From NCBI GenBank assembly GCA_006738865.1, contig AP019701.1:186001-250000 (forward strand): 64,000 nt of DNA, given 5' to 3'. The stretch comes from Allostella sp. ATCC 35155 (lineage in GTDB: Bacteria; Pseudomonadota; Alphaproteobacteria; ATCC43930; Allostellaceae). Positions 10,583 to 21,442 of the stretch are shown one piece after another (the first letter of the stretch is position 1; the number at the start of each line of letters is the position of its first letter). Below the pieces are notes generated by a model. It made no database searches. It worked only from the letters and a program-made list of their open reading frames with translations, and was not told where the DNA came from. The position numbers and the translations under genes are program-made.

Positions 10583-11980
10583 TCACGGCGATCCCGTCTC
10601 CGAATCGCGGCCGTACTGGCGCGGCCGGGCATGGGTGATCCAGGTTCGACCCGTTCGCTGCTGAACCGTGTCGACCGCGAGCGGCGAGGGAACCCAGGGA
10701 TGCGGGCCCTGGCTGCGCAGGTAGGCTGCGACCGCCAGGATCGTCCCCAGTTCGCCCGGCGTGAAGACGAACGAATACACGGTCGAGGTGAGAAACAGGA
10801 AGAACATATAGTCGGCCAGCGCCCGGACCAGCGGCGTCCCGTCGAGGCGCGCCGTCTGCCAGGTGAAGAGCAGGCCCCCGAGATAGACCCCGACGACCAG
10901 AAGCGCCCCGACCAGGCCATATTCGAAGACGACGCCGAGCCATCCGAGGTCGGCGAGGTAGAAGTTCGGGTTGTTGAAGATTTCGGCCAGCGTGATCGAG
11001 CTGAAGCGCGTGGTGGCGCCGACGCCGAACAGCCAGCGCAGCGGGTCGCTGCCGAGAAACTCCGTGGCGGTCGCGAAGGATACCATGCGCACCGAGAGCG
11101 AGCCGCCGAGCGAGTCCGCGAACTCGAGGGCGATCGGGCCGCTGACGACCGCGATGATGCCCGACGCGGCCAGCAGCCCGCAGGCGACGAGGAAGCGGCG
11201 CAACGTGCCCCGGGTCGACGAGATGACGATCGCATAGACCACGATCACCGCCGCCAGGATCGAGATGCGCTGCTTGTAGATGATCATCTGCGAGGCGAAG
11301 ATCGCCGGGATCAGAAGGCCGACCCACCACTCCCAGTTCCGGCAGAAGCGTCGCGTGAGATAGAACAGGAAGATCATGCCGAAGAACATCGGCATGTAGA
11401 TGCGGTTGCCGCGCTCGTACTCGAACATCAGCAGCTTGCCCTTCGCCGGATCGGACCCGTACCAATCCGCGGGAGCGAAGATCCAGAGCAGCCACATGGT
11501 GATGTAGGTGAGCGCACCGAGGATCACGAAGGCGCGCGCGATCGTCGCCGGCCGGGGGCGGAGCCAGGCGAGCATGGCAGCGAAGGCGAAATAGTAGGTG
11601 AACGACCAGATCTTCACGGTGGTCGTCAGCGAATCGACGAAGCCGTTGCCGAAATAGAGCATGCCCAGCAGCGGCGACAATCCCATCGCATAGGCGAGCA
11701 GCAGGGCGAACACCGCCTTGTAGGGCAGCTCGAAGACGAACAGCGCGTAGATGCTGAGCGGCAGCATCAGGAACGGCCATGCCTTCGACAGGAAGTAGGG
11801 CACCGGCAGTTCGAGCAGGTAGTAGAAGGTCTGGCCGAAGATCGGCAGAACCAGCAGCAGGATGGCAAGGGCGCGCCGGCGCTCGTCCGGCACTGCCGTT
11901 TCCGGGGTCGAAGAGACCACCGCCGACCCGTGGGTTGGGCGGACCACGCGAAGCGAGGGCGTGCGGAGGATCGAGATCAT
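10583..11980 (-). CDS. Wzy/O-antigen-ligase-like polysaccharide polymerase
   Basis: A 465-residue protein with ten or more hydrophobic segments and a large hydrophilic stretch near the middle (from WIFAPADWYGSDP to FEYERGNRIYMP), as in Wzy polymerases and WaaL-type ligases. The late part has FGVGATTRFSS and NNPNFYLADLGWLGVVFEYGLVG, typical of this fold. It probably links lipid-borne repeat units in the periplasm. The start MISILRT at 11980 overlaps the stop of the WecG-type gene by 4 bases (ATGA), which implies translational coupling. Sequence identity in this family is low, so polymerase versus ligase is inferred from the neighbours. Confidence 0.78.
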   Translation of the reverse strand: MISILRTPSLRVVRPTHGSAVVSSTPETAVPDERRRALAILLLVLPIFGQTFYYLLELPVPYFLSKAWPFLMLPLSIYALFVFELPYKAVFALLLAYAMGLSPLLGMLYFGNGFVDSLTTTVKIWSFTYYFAFAAMLAWLRPRPATIARAFVILGALTYITMWLLWIFAPADWYGSDPAKGKLLMFEYERGNRIYMPMFFGMIFLFYLTRRFCRNWEWWVGLLIPAIFASQMIIYKQRISILAAVIVVYAIVISSTRGTLRRFLVACGLLAASGIIAVVSGPIALEFADSLGGSLSVRMVSFATATEFLGSDPLRWLFGVGATTRFSSITLAEIFNNPNFYLADLGWLGVVFEYGLVGALLVVGVYLGGLLFTWQTARLDGTPLVRALADYMFFLFLTSTVYSFVFTPGELGTILAVAAYLRSQGPHPWVPSPLAVDTVQQRTGRTWITHARPRQYGRDSETGSP

Positions 11981-12762
11981 CGCCCGCGCCCGAGGCCGAG
12001 CCGCTCGCGCAGGACGAGGCCGAGGACCGGCGGGGAATCGATGAAGGTGCGCCGGGCCAGACGCCGGGGATCCCCGAGGAGCCGGTGCATCCATTCCAGG
12101 CCGAGCCGCCGCCAGGCCGGTGGCGCCCGTTTCACCATGCCGGTCGCGAAGTGCAGCGAACTGCCGACATTGAGCCCCACGCCGACGGCGCGGCCGTCCC
12201 GCGCGACGGTATGGGACAGCCGCTCGGACGTCGGCGCGCCGACGACGACGAAGACGTAGCGCGCCGGGTTGGCGACGATGAACTCGACGCATTGCGCCTG
12301 TGCCTGCGCATTGCCCGCCAGTCCCATGGGGGGAATGTGCTGGGCGACGTGCCGGAGCCCGTATTGCGCCTGTAGCCGCTGCCGCAACTCGTCATTGCCG
12401 CCGACGATGGCGATCGGATCGTCCGGTGTGATCGTATGGCGGAGGAGATATGCGGTGAGATCGCTTCCCGCCGCCTGCTTCAGCGGCGGCCCGAGCAGCA
12501 TCCGGTTGAAGAGCCAGACCACCCGGCTGTCGAGAAGGCGCAGCCATGCGCCGTCATAGGCGGCCTGGAAGTCCGGATCGTCGGCTCGTTCCAGATGCAC
12601 GAAGTGCTGGGCATTGGGCGTGACGACATAGGCGAACGGCCGGCCGGGCGGGCGGCCGGCGATGACGGCTGCCGCCTCGGGCACGTCGAGCAGCGCGATG
12701 CGCTGGCCGAGGAACCTGCGTTCCTCGACCTGCGGCATCCCGCCCGGCGCAGCCGTGCCCAT
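11977..12762 (-). CDS. WecG/TagA/CpsF family glycosyltransferase
   Basis: A 261-residue GT26-type enzyme. Family landmarks are FAYVVTPNAQHFVHLERAD (NxxH-like acceptor region), LLGPPLKQAAGSDL with the conserved GSD, YVFVVVGAPTSERL, and the C-terminal KRAPPAWRRLGLEWMHRLL, all in the expected order. Such enzymes add an N-acetyl-mannosaminyl(uronic) or glucosyl residue to the lipid-linked primer as the second step of repeat assembly. This fits downstream of the WcaJ-type transferase in this locus. It overlaps the Wzy-like gene by 4 bases and follows the Wza-like gene after an 18-bp gap. Confidence 0.9.
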   Translation of the reverse strand: MGTAAPGGMPQVEERRFLGQRIALLDVPEAAAVIAGRPPGRPFAYVVTPNAQHFVHLERADDPDFQAAYDGAWLRLLDSRVVWLFNRMLLGPPLKQAAGSDLTAYLLRHTITPDDPIAIVGGNDELRQRLQAQYGLRHVAQHIPPMGLAGNAQAQAQCVEFIVANPARYVFVVVGAPTSERLSHTVARDGRAVGVGLNVGSSLHFATGMVKRAPPAWRRLGLEWMHRLLGDPRRLARRTFIDSPPVLGLVLRERLGLGRGR

Positions 12763-12780
12763 GTGCCTCCTGATCCGCGG

Positions 12781-13521
12781 TCAGTAGTTCTGCCGTCCGA
12801 CCGTGTAGCTGAAGGTCCGCTGGAACGGCACCACCCGGTTGATGAACTGCTCGATCCAGAGATTGACCTCGGCGATGTGGCTGCGCGGCACATAGACGAT
12901 GTCGCCCGGCGCCAGCGGCACGTCGCTCTCGTGGTCGCCCGTCTGGATGACCTCGCGGACGTTGACGGTGCGCAGCATGGGCCGGCTGTTGGCGCTGCGC
13001 CGGATCAGCACGACCTCGCCCATCCGCGCCTCCATGTCGAAGCCGCCCGCCAGGATGATGGCCTGCAGCGTGTTGAGGCGGTTGTCGCCCATGCGGTAGA
13101 CGCCCGGCGTGCGCACGGAGCCGCCGATATAGACCTTCCACGACGCCGCGTCCTCGAGCGAGACGACGACGCTCTGCGGCCGCAGGATGTTCCGGGAGCC
13201 GGCGATGATCGCGTCCTGCAGTTCCGGCAGCGTCTTGCCTTCGGCCCGGATGCGACCGGCGACCCGCACTCCGACGAACCCGTCCGGGCCGACCATGACC
13301 TCGTCGTCCATCTCCCGGGTGATGAGGAACTTCACCTTCATCTTGTCGCCGACGCCGAGGCGGAACACCGGCACATAGTCGGTCCAGCCCTGGAAGCCTT
13401 CCGGCTTGTGCTGCACGATCGTCAGCGACTGGCCCGTCTCCAGTCCCCCGGCACAGGCAGCGAGAAAAAGCAGTGCGGTCAGCGCCGCGGATCGAAGAGC
13501 TACAGCCATCGATAGACCCAC
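12781..13521 (-). CDS. Wza-like polysaccharide export lipoprotein
   Basis: Outer-membrane export component of 246 residues with a lipoprotein signal (LAAC, lipidated Cys near residue 23). The Poly_export domain starts with the conserved FRLGVGDKMKVKF and continues to about residue 135. One SLBB domain follows (WKVYIGGSVRTPGVYRM to about residue 205). It ends in a segment of about 30 residues after PGDIVYVPRS, shorter than E. coli Wza with its membrane-spanning helix. The start MGLSMAV at 13521 overlaps the co-polymerase gene by 22 bases; MAVALR at 13509 is equally possible. Confidence 0.9.
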   Translation of the reverse strand: MGLSMAVALRSAALTALLFLAACAGGLETGQSLTIVQHKPEGFQGWTDYVPVFRLGVGDKMKVKFLITREMDDEVMVGPDGFVGVRVAGRIRAEGKTLPELQDAIIAGSRNILRPQSVVVSLEDAASWKVYIGGSVRTPGVYRMGDNRLNTLQAIILAGGFDMEARMGEVVLIRRSANSRPMLRTVNVREVIQTGDHESDVPLAPGDIVYVPRSHIAEVNLWIEQFINRVVPFQRTFSYTVGRQNY

Positions 13522-15701
13522 CTTGGAATGTAGTACTTCCGCCCCGTGAAGACGAAGCCGAGCAGCCCCCCGCCCGCTTCCAGGATCATGTCGCGCAGGC
13601 GCGTCGCCGCCGGCGAACGCGTCGCCTCGGCGCGCACCACCATGATGTTCGCATCCACGATCGATGCCAGCCGCTGCATGATCGGGGAAAAGCCCTGATT
13701 GGGCCCCGCGACGACCACCACGTCATACTCCTCGCGAAGCTGCGCCATGCGACGGCGGGCTTCGATGAGGGGCGCGCGCAGGTTGCCGAGCGGCGAGTGG
13801 GCGCCGTCGGCTCCCAGCCAGAGCTGGGGAACGCCGGAGGAGGCCACCGCCAGGCTGTCCTCGCGCGTCCCGGGTGCCATGGCGGGTACCAGACCGCGGT
13901 CGCGTGCATCCCCGAAATCGATCAACAGCGTGCGCAGGCCGCGTCCGGCCGCGAATTCCTCCGCCAGCGCGCGGGTCAGCGGCCGCTTCTGCTCCTCGTT
14001 CCCGACGGAGACGATCTGGAACACGCGGAGCGCCCGGGTATCGACGGTCGTGTCGAGCAGCACGGAGGCGAGGTGGGCCAGGGCCTGCCGCGCCTGCGGG
14101 GAATCCGCCCGGTCCGCGCTCGCCGGGAACTCGGCCAGGACCGGGAGCTGGATCGACCGCTCGGCCTCCGCCGGCATGATGAAGCTGCGCCGCAGCCATG
14201 CGCCGAAGGCGCCCGCGGCCGCGCCCAGCAGCACGCCGCCGGAGATGCCGGCCACCAGCAACGGAATGCGCATGTCGCGACCCGTGATCGGCGCGGCGCC
14301 GCGCTGCACCAGGCGGACGTTGGACGAGCGCACCTGGGCCGCGTCCTCCTCGATCTTCGCGGCCTCGGCGCGCTTGACATATTGCCGGTAGGCGTCGTCC
14401 AGCACGTCGCGCCGGCGATGCAGCTCGACCAGCTTGCCGTCGGCGATGCGCAGCGCGTCCAGGCGCTTCTCGGCGTCCTCGCGCAACCGGTCCAGTTCCT
14501 TGATCTGATTGTCCAGCGCGTCGCGCTCGACCCGCAGGCTCAGGATCATGTTGGTCATGAAGCCGGCGGCGGGATTGCGGACCTCGCGGTCGGTCTGGAA
14601 GATCTTCTGCTCGGACTTGTCGCGCATCGAACGGCGCACCGTCGCGATCTTCTTCTCGATCTCGGCCAGCCCGGGATAGGTCGGGGCGTACTGCTGGGCG
14701 AGGCGGTCGCGCTCGAGCTGGAGGCGCGTCAGGACGTTGCGGTCGTCGTCGTTGGCGGTCTGGTCGGTGCGCTGGCGGAAATCGAAGACCTGGCGCGGCA
14801 GGGCCGCCGCCTGGCGCTCCGCCTCCTCGAGCTGCGCCATGATCGCCGCCTGGCGCTCGCTCACCTGCCGCCGTCGCTGCAGCAGGTTGTCGAGCTGGTT
14901 GGCGGCCAGGATGCGATCCTGTTCGATGTCGATGACGTTGGCCGCGGTCTTGAGCGCCTGGATCTCGGCATCGGTCGCCTCCAGCTGCGCCTTGAAGCGC
15001 GCAACCTCGGATGCCAGGAACGGTGCGCGCGGATTGTCGAAGATTTCGCGGCGGAGGTCGCGATAGAACGCGATCAGCGTATCGACGGCCTGGATCGCCA
15101 TCTCGCGATCGGGGTGGCGGAAGCTGATGCGGACGACGTTGGACTCGGATTCGACGTTGGCGCGCAGATCGCGACGGAACAGCTCCATCGCCTTGTCCAT
15201 GCGCTCGGCCGGCTCGGTCGGCGGCAGCAACCCGTCGAAGCGGCCCTCGATGATCTCGGGGTAGAGCCTCGCCATCCCGAGCTTCTCGATCGTCTGGCGG
15301 ACGACGCCGGCGCTCGTGATGATCTCGACCTCCGACTGGACCGACTTCAGCCCCTCGATCGAGAGCACCGCAGGGCCGGTGTCGGTGACGTTCTGGTTCC
15401 CGGTCACCTCGCGGTTGACCAGGACCATCATCAGCCCGTCCGCGGTGTACTGCGTCTTCGCGAAATAGGCCGCGGCGCCGGCCACCAGGACGGGCAGCAG
15501 CGCCGTCAGCAGGATGAGGCGGCGGTGGTAGAAGGCGACGACCAGCAGGTCGCGCAGCGTGAATGCCTCGCGTCGCGTGATGCTGCCCCGCCAGCCGCCG
15601 GATTGCGGCCGGTCGGCTCCCGCCACCGCGCCTGCCGTGCCCGCCGGCTGCGGCAGTCCGCCGGCCCCGATACCTTCATTGGAAGCGTTAACCATCGACA
15701 T
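13500..15701 (-). CDS. GumC/Wzc-like co-polymerase with degenerate kinase domain
   Basis: A 733-residue inner-membrane chain-length/export regulator. It has a cytoplasmic N-terminus of about 58 residues, a Wzz domain between membrane helices at about 61-80 and 476-500, and a long coiled-coil region in the periplasmic part. The C-terminal segment (about 560-733) has the fold pattern of a bacterial tyrosine kinase: RTLLIDFGDARD is like Walker A', and EYDVVVVAGP is like Walker B. The Walker A position, however, reads SVGNEEQKRPLTR and lacks the GKS/T needed to hold ATP. The C-terminus has only a few Tyr (RKYYIPRWVYRWL), not a Tyr cluster. It is probably a structural co-polymerase without kinase activity. 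First gene of the 15701-9682 block. Confidence 0.88.
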   Translation of the reverse strand: MSMVNASNEGIGAGGLPQPAGTAGAVAGADRPQSGGWRGSITRREAFTLRDLLVVAFYHRRLILLTALLPVLVAGAAAYFAKTQYTADGLMMVLVNREVTGNQNVTDTGPAVLSIEGLKSVQSEVEIITSAGVVRQTIEKLGMARLYPEIIEGRFDGLLPPTEPAERMDKAMELFRRDLRANVESESNVVRISFRHPDREMAIQAVDTLIAFYRDLRREIFDNPRAPFLASEVARFKAQLEATDAEIQALKTAANVIDIEQDRILAANQLDNLLQRRRQVSERQAAIMAQLEEAERQAAALPRQVFDFRQRTDQTANDDDRNVLTRLQLERDRLAQQYAPTYPGLAEIEKKIATVRRSMRDKSEQKIFQTDREVRNPAAGFMTNMILSLRVERDALDNQIKELDRLREDAEKRLDALRIADGKLVELHRRRDVLDDAYRQYVKRAEAAKIEEDAAQVRSSNVRLVQRGAAPITGRDMRIPLLVAGISGGVLLGAAAGAFGAWLRRSFIMPAEAERSIQLPVLAEFPASADRADSPQARQALAHLASVLLDTTVDTRALRVFQIVSVGNEEQKRPLTRALAEEFAAGRGLRTLLIDFGDARDRGLVPAMAPGTREDSLAVASSGVPQLWLGADGAHSPLGNLRAPLIEARRRMAQLREEYDVVVVAGPNQGFSPIMQRLASIVDANIMVVRAEATRSPAATRLRDMILEAGGGLLGFVFTGRKYYIPRWVYRWL

Positions 15702-16138
15702 CCTCGACCGTGCCCGGCATTCCTGGACGGCGCCCGCGTGTGAGCAGCCCCCGGCGCCGGTACAAGAGAACGGGCGACGGTATCTCCCTCGTTCGTCGGC
15801 AGCGCATGGTTGCGTTCAGCTTCAGAGCGATATCTGCCCCAACCTCTTCGACCCGCACTCGAATAGCGACAAACGGGTTGCGAGTCGAATCCTTCGGGAC
15901 CGGCCCGAAGGCAGAAAAGGCATACAAATCAGAAGCCGCCCTTATTGTCGTGCCGGGCCGCAACATTCGTGCCGCCCGCCCCCGGCACCGTCGGAGACGC
16001 CCAATGGCGGATATCCGGGGAAATGCTCCGATCCTGCGGTCGCCTCACCCCGGCCAGGTCGCCGCATTTTGCGAATCGCCCGTCCGATCCTGCGACGCCC
16101 GGCCACCGGATTCGCCGATTGCGAATTCGGTGGCCGGT
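15702..16138. other. 437-bp intergenic region upstream of the polysaccharide block
   Basis: This gap lies 5' of the co-polymerase gene and 3' of the class II aldolase gene (both minus strand). It holds the aldolase terminator-like hairpin at 16101-16135. It also holds a stem-loop CCTTCGGG/CCCGAAGG at 15891-15911, which would be in the 5' leader of the polysaccharide mRNA. Its centre is less GC-rich than its surroundings. No convincing sigma-70 promoter was found, although a promoter for the 15701-9682 block must lie here or in the aldolase gene. Open frames across it look random. Confidence 0.5.
16101..16135 (-). terminator. 15-bp hairpin after the class II aldolase gene
   Basis: GGCCACCGGATTCGC (16101-16115) pairs with 16121-16135 around a 5-nt loop with one G-T wobble. 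It begins 4 bases after the aldolase stop on the minus strand. No T-run follows, as for the other hairpins in this window. Confidence 0.55.
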
Positions 16139-16912
16139 TCAGTTGCGCCAGCCGGGCTGGGTCTCGTCGAGCAGCCGCAGCATCGCCGGCCACATGCGCA
16201 GCCCCGTGCGGGTGGGGTCGGTGCTGGTGCTGAACTGGCCGGCGGTATGGCGCGCAACGGCCTCGGGCGGCAACCGGTAGGGACGGCCCGTCGCCAGCAC
16301 GTCCATCTGCACCCGCGCCGCCTGCTCGAGATAGTACATGAGATAAAATGCGGCGGCCGGCGTATGGCCGACCGTCAGCAGACCGTGGTTGCGCAGGATC
16401 AGCACCGGATGGGCGCCGAGGTCGCGACCGAGCCGCTCCTGCTCGTCCATGTCGAGGGCGACCCCTTCATAGTCGTGGTATCCGACCTTGCCGTGGAACT
16501 CGAGCGCGAACTGGTTCAGCGGCAGCAGGCCTTCCTCCAGGCAGGACAGGGCGATGCCGGCGCGGGTGTGGGTGTGCACGGCGCAGCTGATCTCCGGCCG
16601 GGCCTGCAGCACCGCGCTGTGGATGACGTAGCCGGCCGCGTTGGCGGGATAGTTGGACGGCCCGCGCAACTCGCCATCATAGGACATCTTGACGAGGCTC
16701 GACGGCGTGATCTCGCCGAAGAGCAGGCCATAGGGGTTGATGAGGAAGGTGTCGCTCTCGCCCGGCACCCGGACCGAGGCATGGGTGAAGATGGTGTCGT
16801 CCATCCCGTAATGGGCGAGGAGGCGATAGACCGCGGCGAGGTGAAGGCGCGCGTCGGCCTCGGTCGCGATGGCGCCGGCGGCGGGCGGCGCGTCGGAAAC
16901 GACGGTGGTCAT
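16139..16912 (-). CDS. Class II aldolase/adducin family protein (1)
   Basis: A 257-residue metal-dependent aldolase-fold protein. The zinc ligands are recognisable: VHTHTRAG gives the HxH pair and LRNHGLL the third His, with a Glu-containing stretch (FEFHGKV-like ALEFHGKVGYHD) between them. The family includes fuculose-phosphate aldolase, ribulose-phosphate epimerase and decarboxylases, and substrate cannot be read from the motifs. The N-terminus DDTIFTHASVRVPG is typical of the adducin-like subgroup common in proteobacterial catabolic loci. It stands alone, divergent from yqeY. It is only distantly similar to the second aldolase at 22256. Confidence 0.88.
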   Translation of the reverse strand: MTTVVSDAPPAAGAIATEADARLHLAAVYRLLAHYGMDDTIFTHASVRVPGESDTFLINPYGLLFGEITPSSLVKMSYDGELRGPSNYPANAAGYVIHSAVLQARPEISCAVHTHTRAGIALSCLEEGLLPLNQFALEFHGKVGYHDYEGVALDMDEQERLGRDLGAHPVLILRNHGLLTVGHTPAAAFYLMYYLEQAARVQMDVLATGRPYRLPPEAVARHTAGQFSTSTDPTRTGLRMWPAMLRLLDETQPGWRN

Positions 16913-16999
16913 GGGCGGGGGATCATCCTGCAGGTCGGAGGCGGTGGGTCCGGTCGGCGATCATGCCGTCCCCGGACGCCGCCGGCCAGCCCGGAGAGT

Positions 17000-17028
17000 T
17001 TGCCGCAGGGGCGCCCTTCCGGTAAGTT
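17000..17028 (+). promoter_or_regulatory. Candidate promoter for yqeY-dnaG-rpoD
   Basis: TTGCCG (17000-17005), a 17-bp spacer and TAAGTT (17023-17028) lie 45 bp before the yqeY start. The gap contains no other obvious sigma-70-like pair on the plus strand. Confidence 0.45.
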
Positions 17029-17072
17029 GCCGGCGTTCCATTGCAGAAGCCTCCCCGGGAGGGAACCGATCG

Positions 17073-17528
17073 ATGTTGCGGGCGCGCCTCAGCGAGGCCC
17101 TGAAGACCGCCATGCGGGATCGCGATCAGACCGCCGTGTCGACCGTGCGGCTGATCCTGGCCGCCCTCAAGGACCGCGACATCGCCGCGCGCGGCAAGGG
17201 CAATGCCGAGGGCATCGGCGAGCCGGAAATCCTGCAGCTGCTGCAGTCGATGGTGAAGCAGCGGCGGGAGAGCATCGAGCTCTATGCCAAGGGCGGGCGG
17301 CAGGATCTGGTCGACCAGGAAGCGCGCGAGATCGTGGTCATCGAGCGCTTCATGCCGCAGCAGATGGACGAGGCCGCCATGTCGGCCGCGATCGCCGCCG
17401 TCGTCGCCGAAGCCGGCGCGACCGGGATCAAGGACATGGGGCGGGTCATGACCCTGCTGCGCGAGCGCCACGCCGGACAGATGGATTTCGCGCGTGCCAG
17501 CCAGCTCGTGAAGCAGGCGCTCGCCTGA
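17073..17528 (+). CDS. yqeY: GatB/YqeY domain protein
   Basis: A 151-residue helical protein with the whole YqeY fold: MLRARLSEALKTAMRDRD at the N-terminus, the central EILQLLQSMVKQRRESIELY and a C-terminal MDFARASQLVKQALA. The domain resembles the tRNA-binding tail of amidotransferase GatB, and the precise function is not established. GGGAGG lies about 10 nt before ATG 17073; the open frame upstream is unsupported. It precedes dnaG by 34 bp, the order yqeY-dnaG-rpoD being common in alphaproteobacteria. Confidence 0.93.
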   Translation: MLRARLSEALKTAMRDRDQTAVSTVRLILAALKDRDIAARGKGNAEGIGEPEILQLLQSMVKQRRESIELYAKGGRQDLVDQEAREIVVIERFMPQQMDEAAMSAAIAAVVAEAGATGIKDMGRVMTLLRERHAGQMDFARASQLVKQALA

Positions 17529-17562
17529 CGCTGCGCACGGGCCGCCGGAGGGGGAGCACGCC

Positions 17563-19464
17563 CTGGCCTTTCCGCCATCATTCCTGGACGAACTGAAGTC
17601 GCGGGTCGGCCTGGCGGCGACCATCGGCCGGCGGGTGCGGCTGGTGCGCGCGGGCACGGTCATGAAGGGGCTCTGCCCCTTCCACCAGGAGAAGACGCCG
17701 TCCTTCACCGTCGACGAGCGGCGCGGTTCCTTCCACTGCTTCGGCTGCGGCGCCCACGGCAACGCCATCGACTTCGTCATGCGCGCCGAGAATCTCGGCT
17801 TCCGCGAGGCGGTCGAGCGGCTGGCGGGCGAGGCCGGAATGCCGATCCCGGTCGAGAGCCCGGCCCAGCGCGCCCGCGAGGACCGGCTCGCCGGACTGCA
17901 CGACGTTCTGGAGGCGGCTGCCGATTGCTTCTGCGAGAGCCTCGCGGACCGGCGGAGCGGCGCGGAAGCCAAGGCCTATCTCGATCGCCGGGGCCTCGAC
18001 GCCGCAGCGATCGAGCGCTTCGGCATCGGCTTCGCGCCCGCCGCCAGGACGCGCCTCAAGGAGGCGCTCGCGGGCCGGTTTCCCGAGGAGAAGCTGGTCG
18101 AGGCGGGCCTGCTCGTGCGCCCGGACGGGGGCGGGGCGACCTACGACCGTTTCCGCGGCCGCGTCATCTTTCCGATCCACGACCCGCGCGGCCGCCTCGT
18201 CGGCTTCGGCGGCCGGATCATCGGCGAGGGCGAGCCCAAGTACCTCAACTCGCCGGAGACCGAGCTCTTCCAGAAGGGCCGGTTGCTCTACGGCTACCAC
18301 CGGGCGGCGCCGGCGGCGCGGCGGTCGGCCGAGGTGGTGGCGGTCGAGGGCTACATGGACGTGATCGCGCTGCATCTGGCCGGCGTCGAGACGGCGGTGG
18401 CGCCGCTCGGCACCGCGCTGACCGAGCAGCAGCTGGCGCTGCTCTGGCGCTTGGCGCCCGAGCCGATCCTGTGCTTCGACGGGGATGCCGCCGGCGCGCG
18501 CGCGGCCGCCCGCGCGGCCGAGCGCGCACTGCCGATGCTGAAGGCCGGCCAGTCCCTGCGCTTCGCGACGCTGCCGCCGGGCGAGGATCCGGACAGCCTC
18601 GCCCGCAGCCAGGGCCCGGCTGCGGTGCGCGCGGTGCTGGACGCCGCCCGCCCGCTGGGAGACGTGCTCCTGGCGGGGGAGATGGCGGGACAGCCCGTCG
18701 ACACGCCGGAGCGTCGCGCCGGGCTGCGCCGCCGGCTGCGCGAGCTGGCCGGGCGCATCGACGACCGCGACACCCAGGCGGAATACCAGGCCGAGTTCCA
18801 GCGCCGCTGCGACGCGGCCTTCGGAACGCGGCCGCAGCGGCAGGCCTATCAGGGCGGGCAGGGCTATCCGGGAGGACGGGCACCCTACCTGCGGCGGCCC
18901 GACGGGCCGTGGCGCGGCGGCCCGCGCCCATTCCCGGTGCCGCTGCCCGAGTCGGTCCCGCCGCCCGTTCCGGACCGCTGGCGCGTCCATGAGAGCCGCT
19001 TGCTGCTCCTGGCGATTCGCGACGGGCCGACCCTGGCCGAGGTCGCCGAAGGGGCCGGTGCCATGGCCTGTCGCGACCCGGCCCTGGAGGCGCTGCGCCG
19101 CGATCTCGTCGCCGCGCTCGGCGGAGAACGGCTTGACTCCCGCGCGATCGAGCGCCATTTGACGGAACTAGGCCACGGCCCGACCCTGGAACGGCTGCGC
19201 GGCTCGGCGGCTCGGCATGGCTGGGCCAGCATCGGCTCCGAGACGTCTCCCGAGGAAGCGCTATATCACTGGCGTCATTCGCAGGTCGCGTGGCAACTCG
19301 ACGAGATACAGAGCGAGATTGCGCTGGCCGAGCGCGACTTCGATGCCGATCCCAGCGATCGGCTGGTGCGGCTTGCGGCCCAGCGGGCCGAACTGCTCCG
19401 TTATCGCGTGGAGCTCGAACTGGAACGGGACACGCTGAGACAGGCGGCTGCGGGCGGATTGTGA
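17563..19464 (+). CDS. dnaG: DNA primase
   Basis: Makes RNA primers for replication. The zinc domain has CPFH...CFGC (about residues 38-64) and the TOPRIM core has [10 protein letters not shown] and [11 protein letters not shown]. The C-terminal third is the DnaB-interacting region, about 633 residues in all. The N-terminal family block [16 protein letters not shown] is in frame upstream of the first GTG (17635). The only start that includes it and sits 6-7 nt after a strong GGAGGGGGAG is CTG at 17563; no ATG, GTG or TTG is available there. Starting at 17635 would cut 24 conserved residues. A Gly/Pro/Arg-rich linker (about 425-460) separates the TOPRIM and C-terminal regions. Confidence 0.93.
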   Translation: MAFPPSFLDELKSRVGLAATIGRRVRLVRAGTVMKGLCPFHQEKTPSFTVDERRGSFHCFGCGAHGNAIDFVMRAENLGFREAVERLAGEAGMPIPVESPAQRAREDRLAGLHDVLEAAADCFCESLADRRSGAEAKAYLDRRGLDAAAIERFGIGFAPAARTRLKEALAGRFPEEKLVEAGLLVRPDGGGATYDRFRGRVIFPIHDPRGRLVGFGGRIIGEGEPKYLNSPETELFQKGRLLYGYHRAAPAARRSAEVVAVEGYMDVIALHLAGVETAVAPLGTALTEQQLALLWRLAPEPILCFDGDAAGARAAARAAERALPMLKAGQSLRFATLPPGEDPDSLARSQGPAAVRAVLDAARPLGDVLLAGEMAGQPVDTPERRAGLRRRLRELAGRIDDRDTQAEYQAEFQRRCDAAFGTRPQRQAYQGGQGYPGGRAPYLRRPDGPWRGGPRPFPVPLPESVPPPVPDRWRVHESRLLLLAIRDGPTLAEVAEGAGAMACRDPALEALRRDLVAALGGERLDSRAIERHLTELGHGPTLERLRGSAARHGWASIGSETSPEEALYHWRHSQVAWQLDEIQSEIALAERDFDADPSDRLVRLAAQRAELLRYRVELELERDTLRQAAAGGL

Positions 19465-19479
19465 ACCCGGCGGCAGGAT

Positions 19480-19494
19480 ATTAGGGGGCCTAAT
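19480..19494 (+). promoter_or_regulatory. Inverted repeat covering the rpoD ribosome binding site
   Basis: ATTAGG-GGG-CCTAAT (19480-19494) is a perfect 6-bp inverted repeat. Its centre (AGGGGGCC) is the only Shine-Dalgarno candidate for rpoD (ATG 19499). If folded, the helix would hide the ribosome site. Whether it has a regulatory role is not known. Confidence 0.4.
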
Positions 19495-19498
19495 CGAT

Positions 19499-21427
<1,929 letters not shown>

Positions 21428-21442
21428 GCGGCGGGAAGCCCG

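Noticed and set aside
13500-15701. Active tyrosine kinase (Wzc) annotation
   Set aside because: Walker A lacks the Lys and Ser/Thr, and there is no C-terminal Tyr cluster.
15688-15966. 92-aa minus-strand frame just upstream of the co-polymerase gene
   Set aside because: No ribosome site, no recognisable pattern and overlap with the gene start; more likely part of the untranslated leader.
17578-19158. 526-aa minus-strand frame opposite dnaG
   Set aside because: Shadow frame caused by high GC; the dnaG frame carries all primase motifs.
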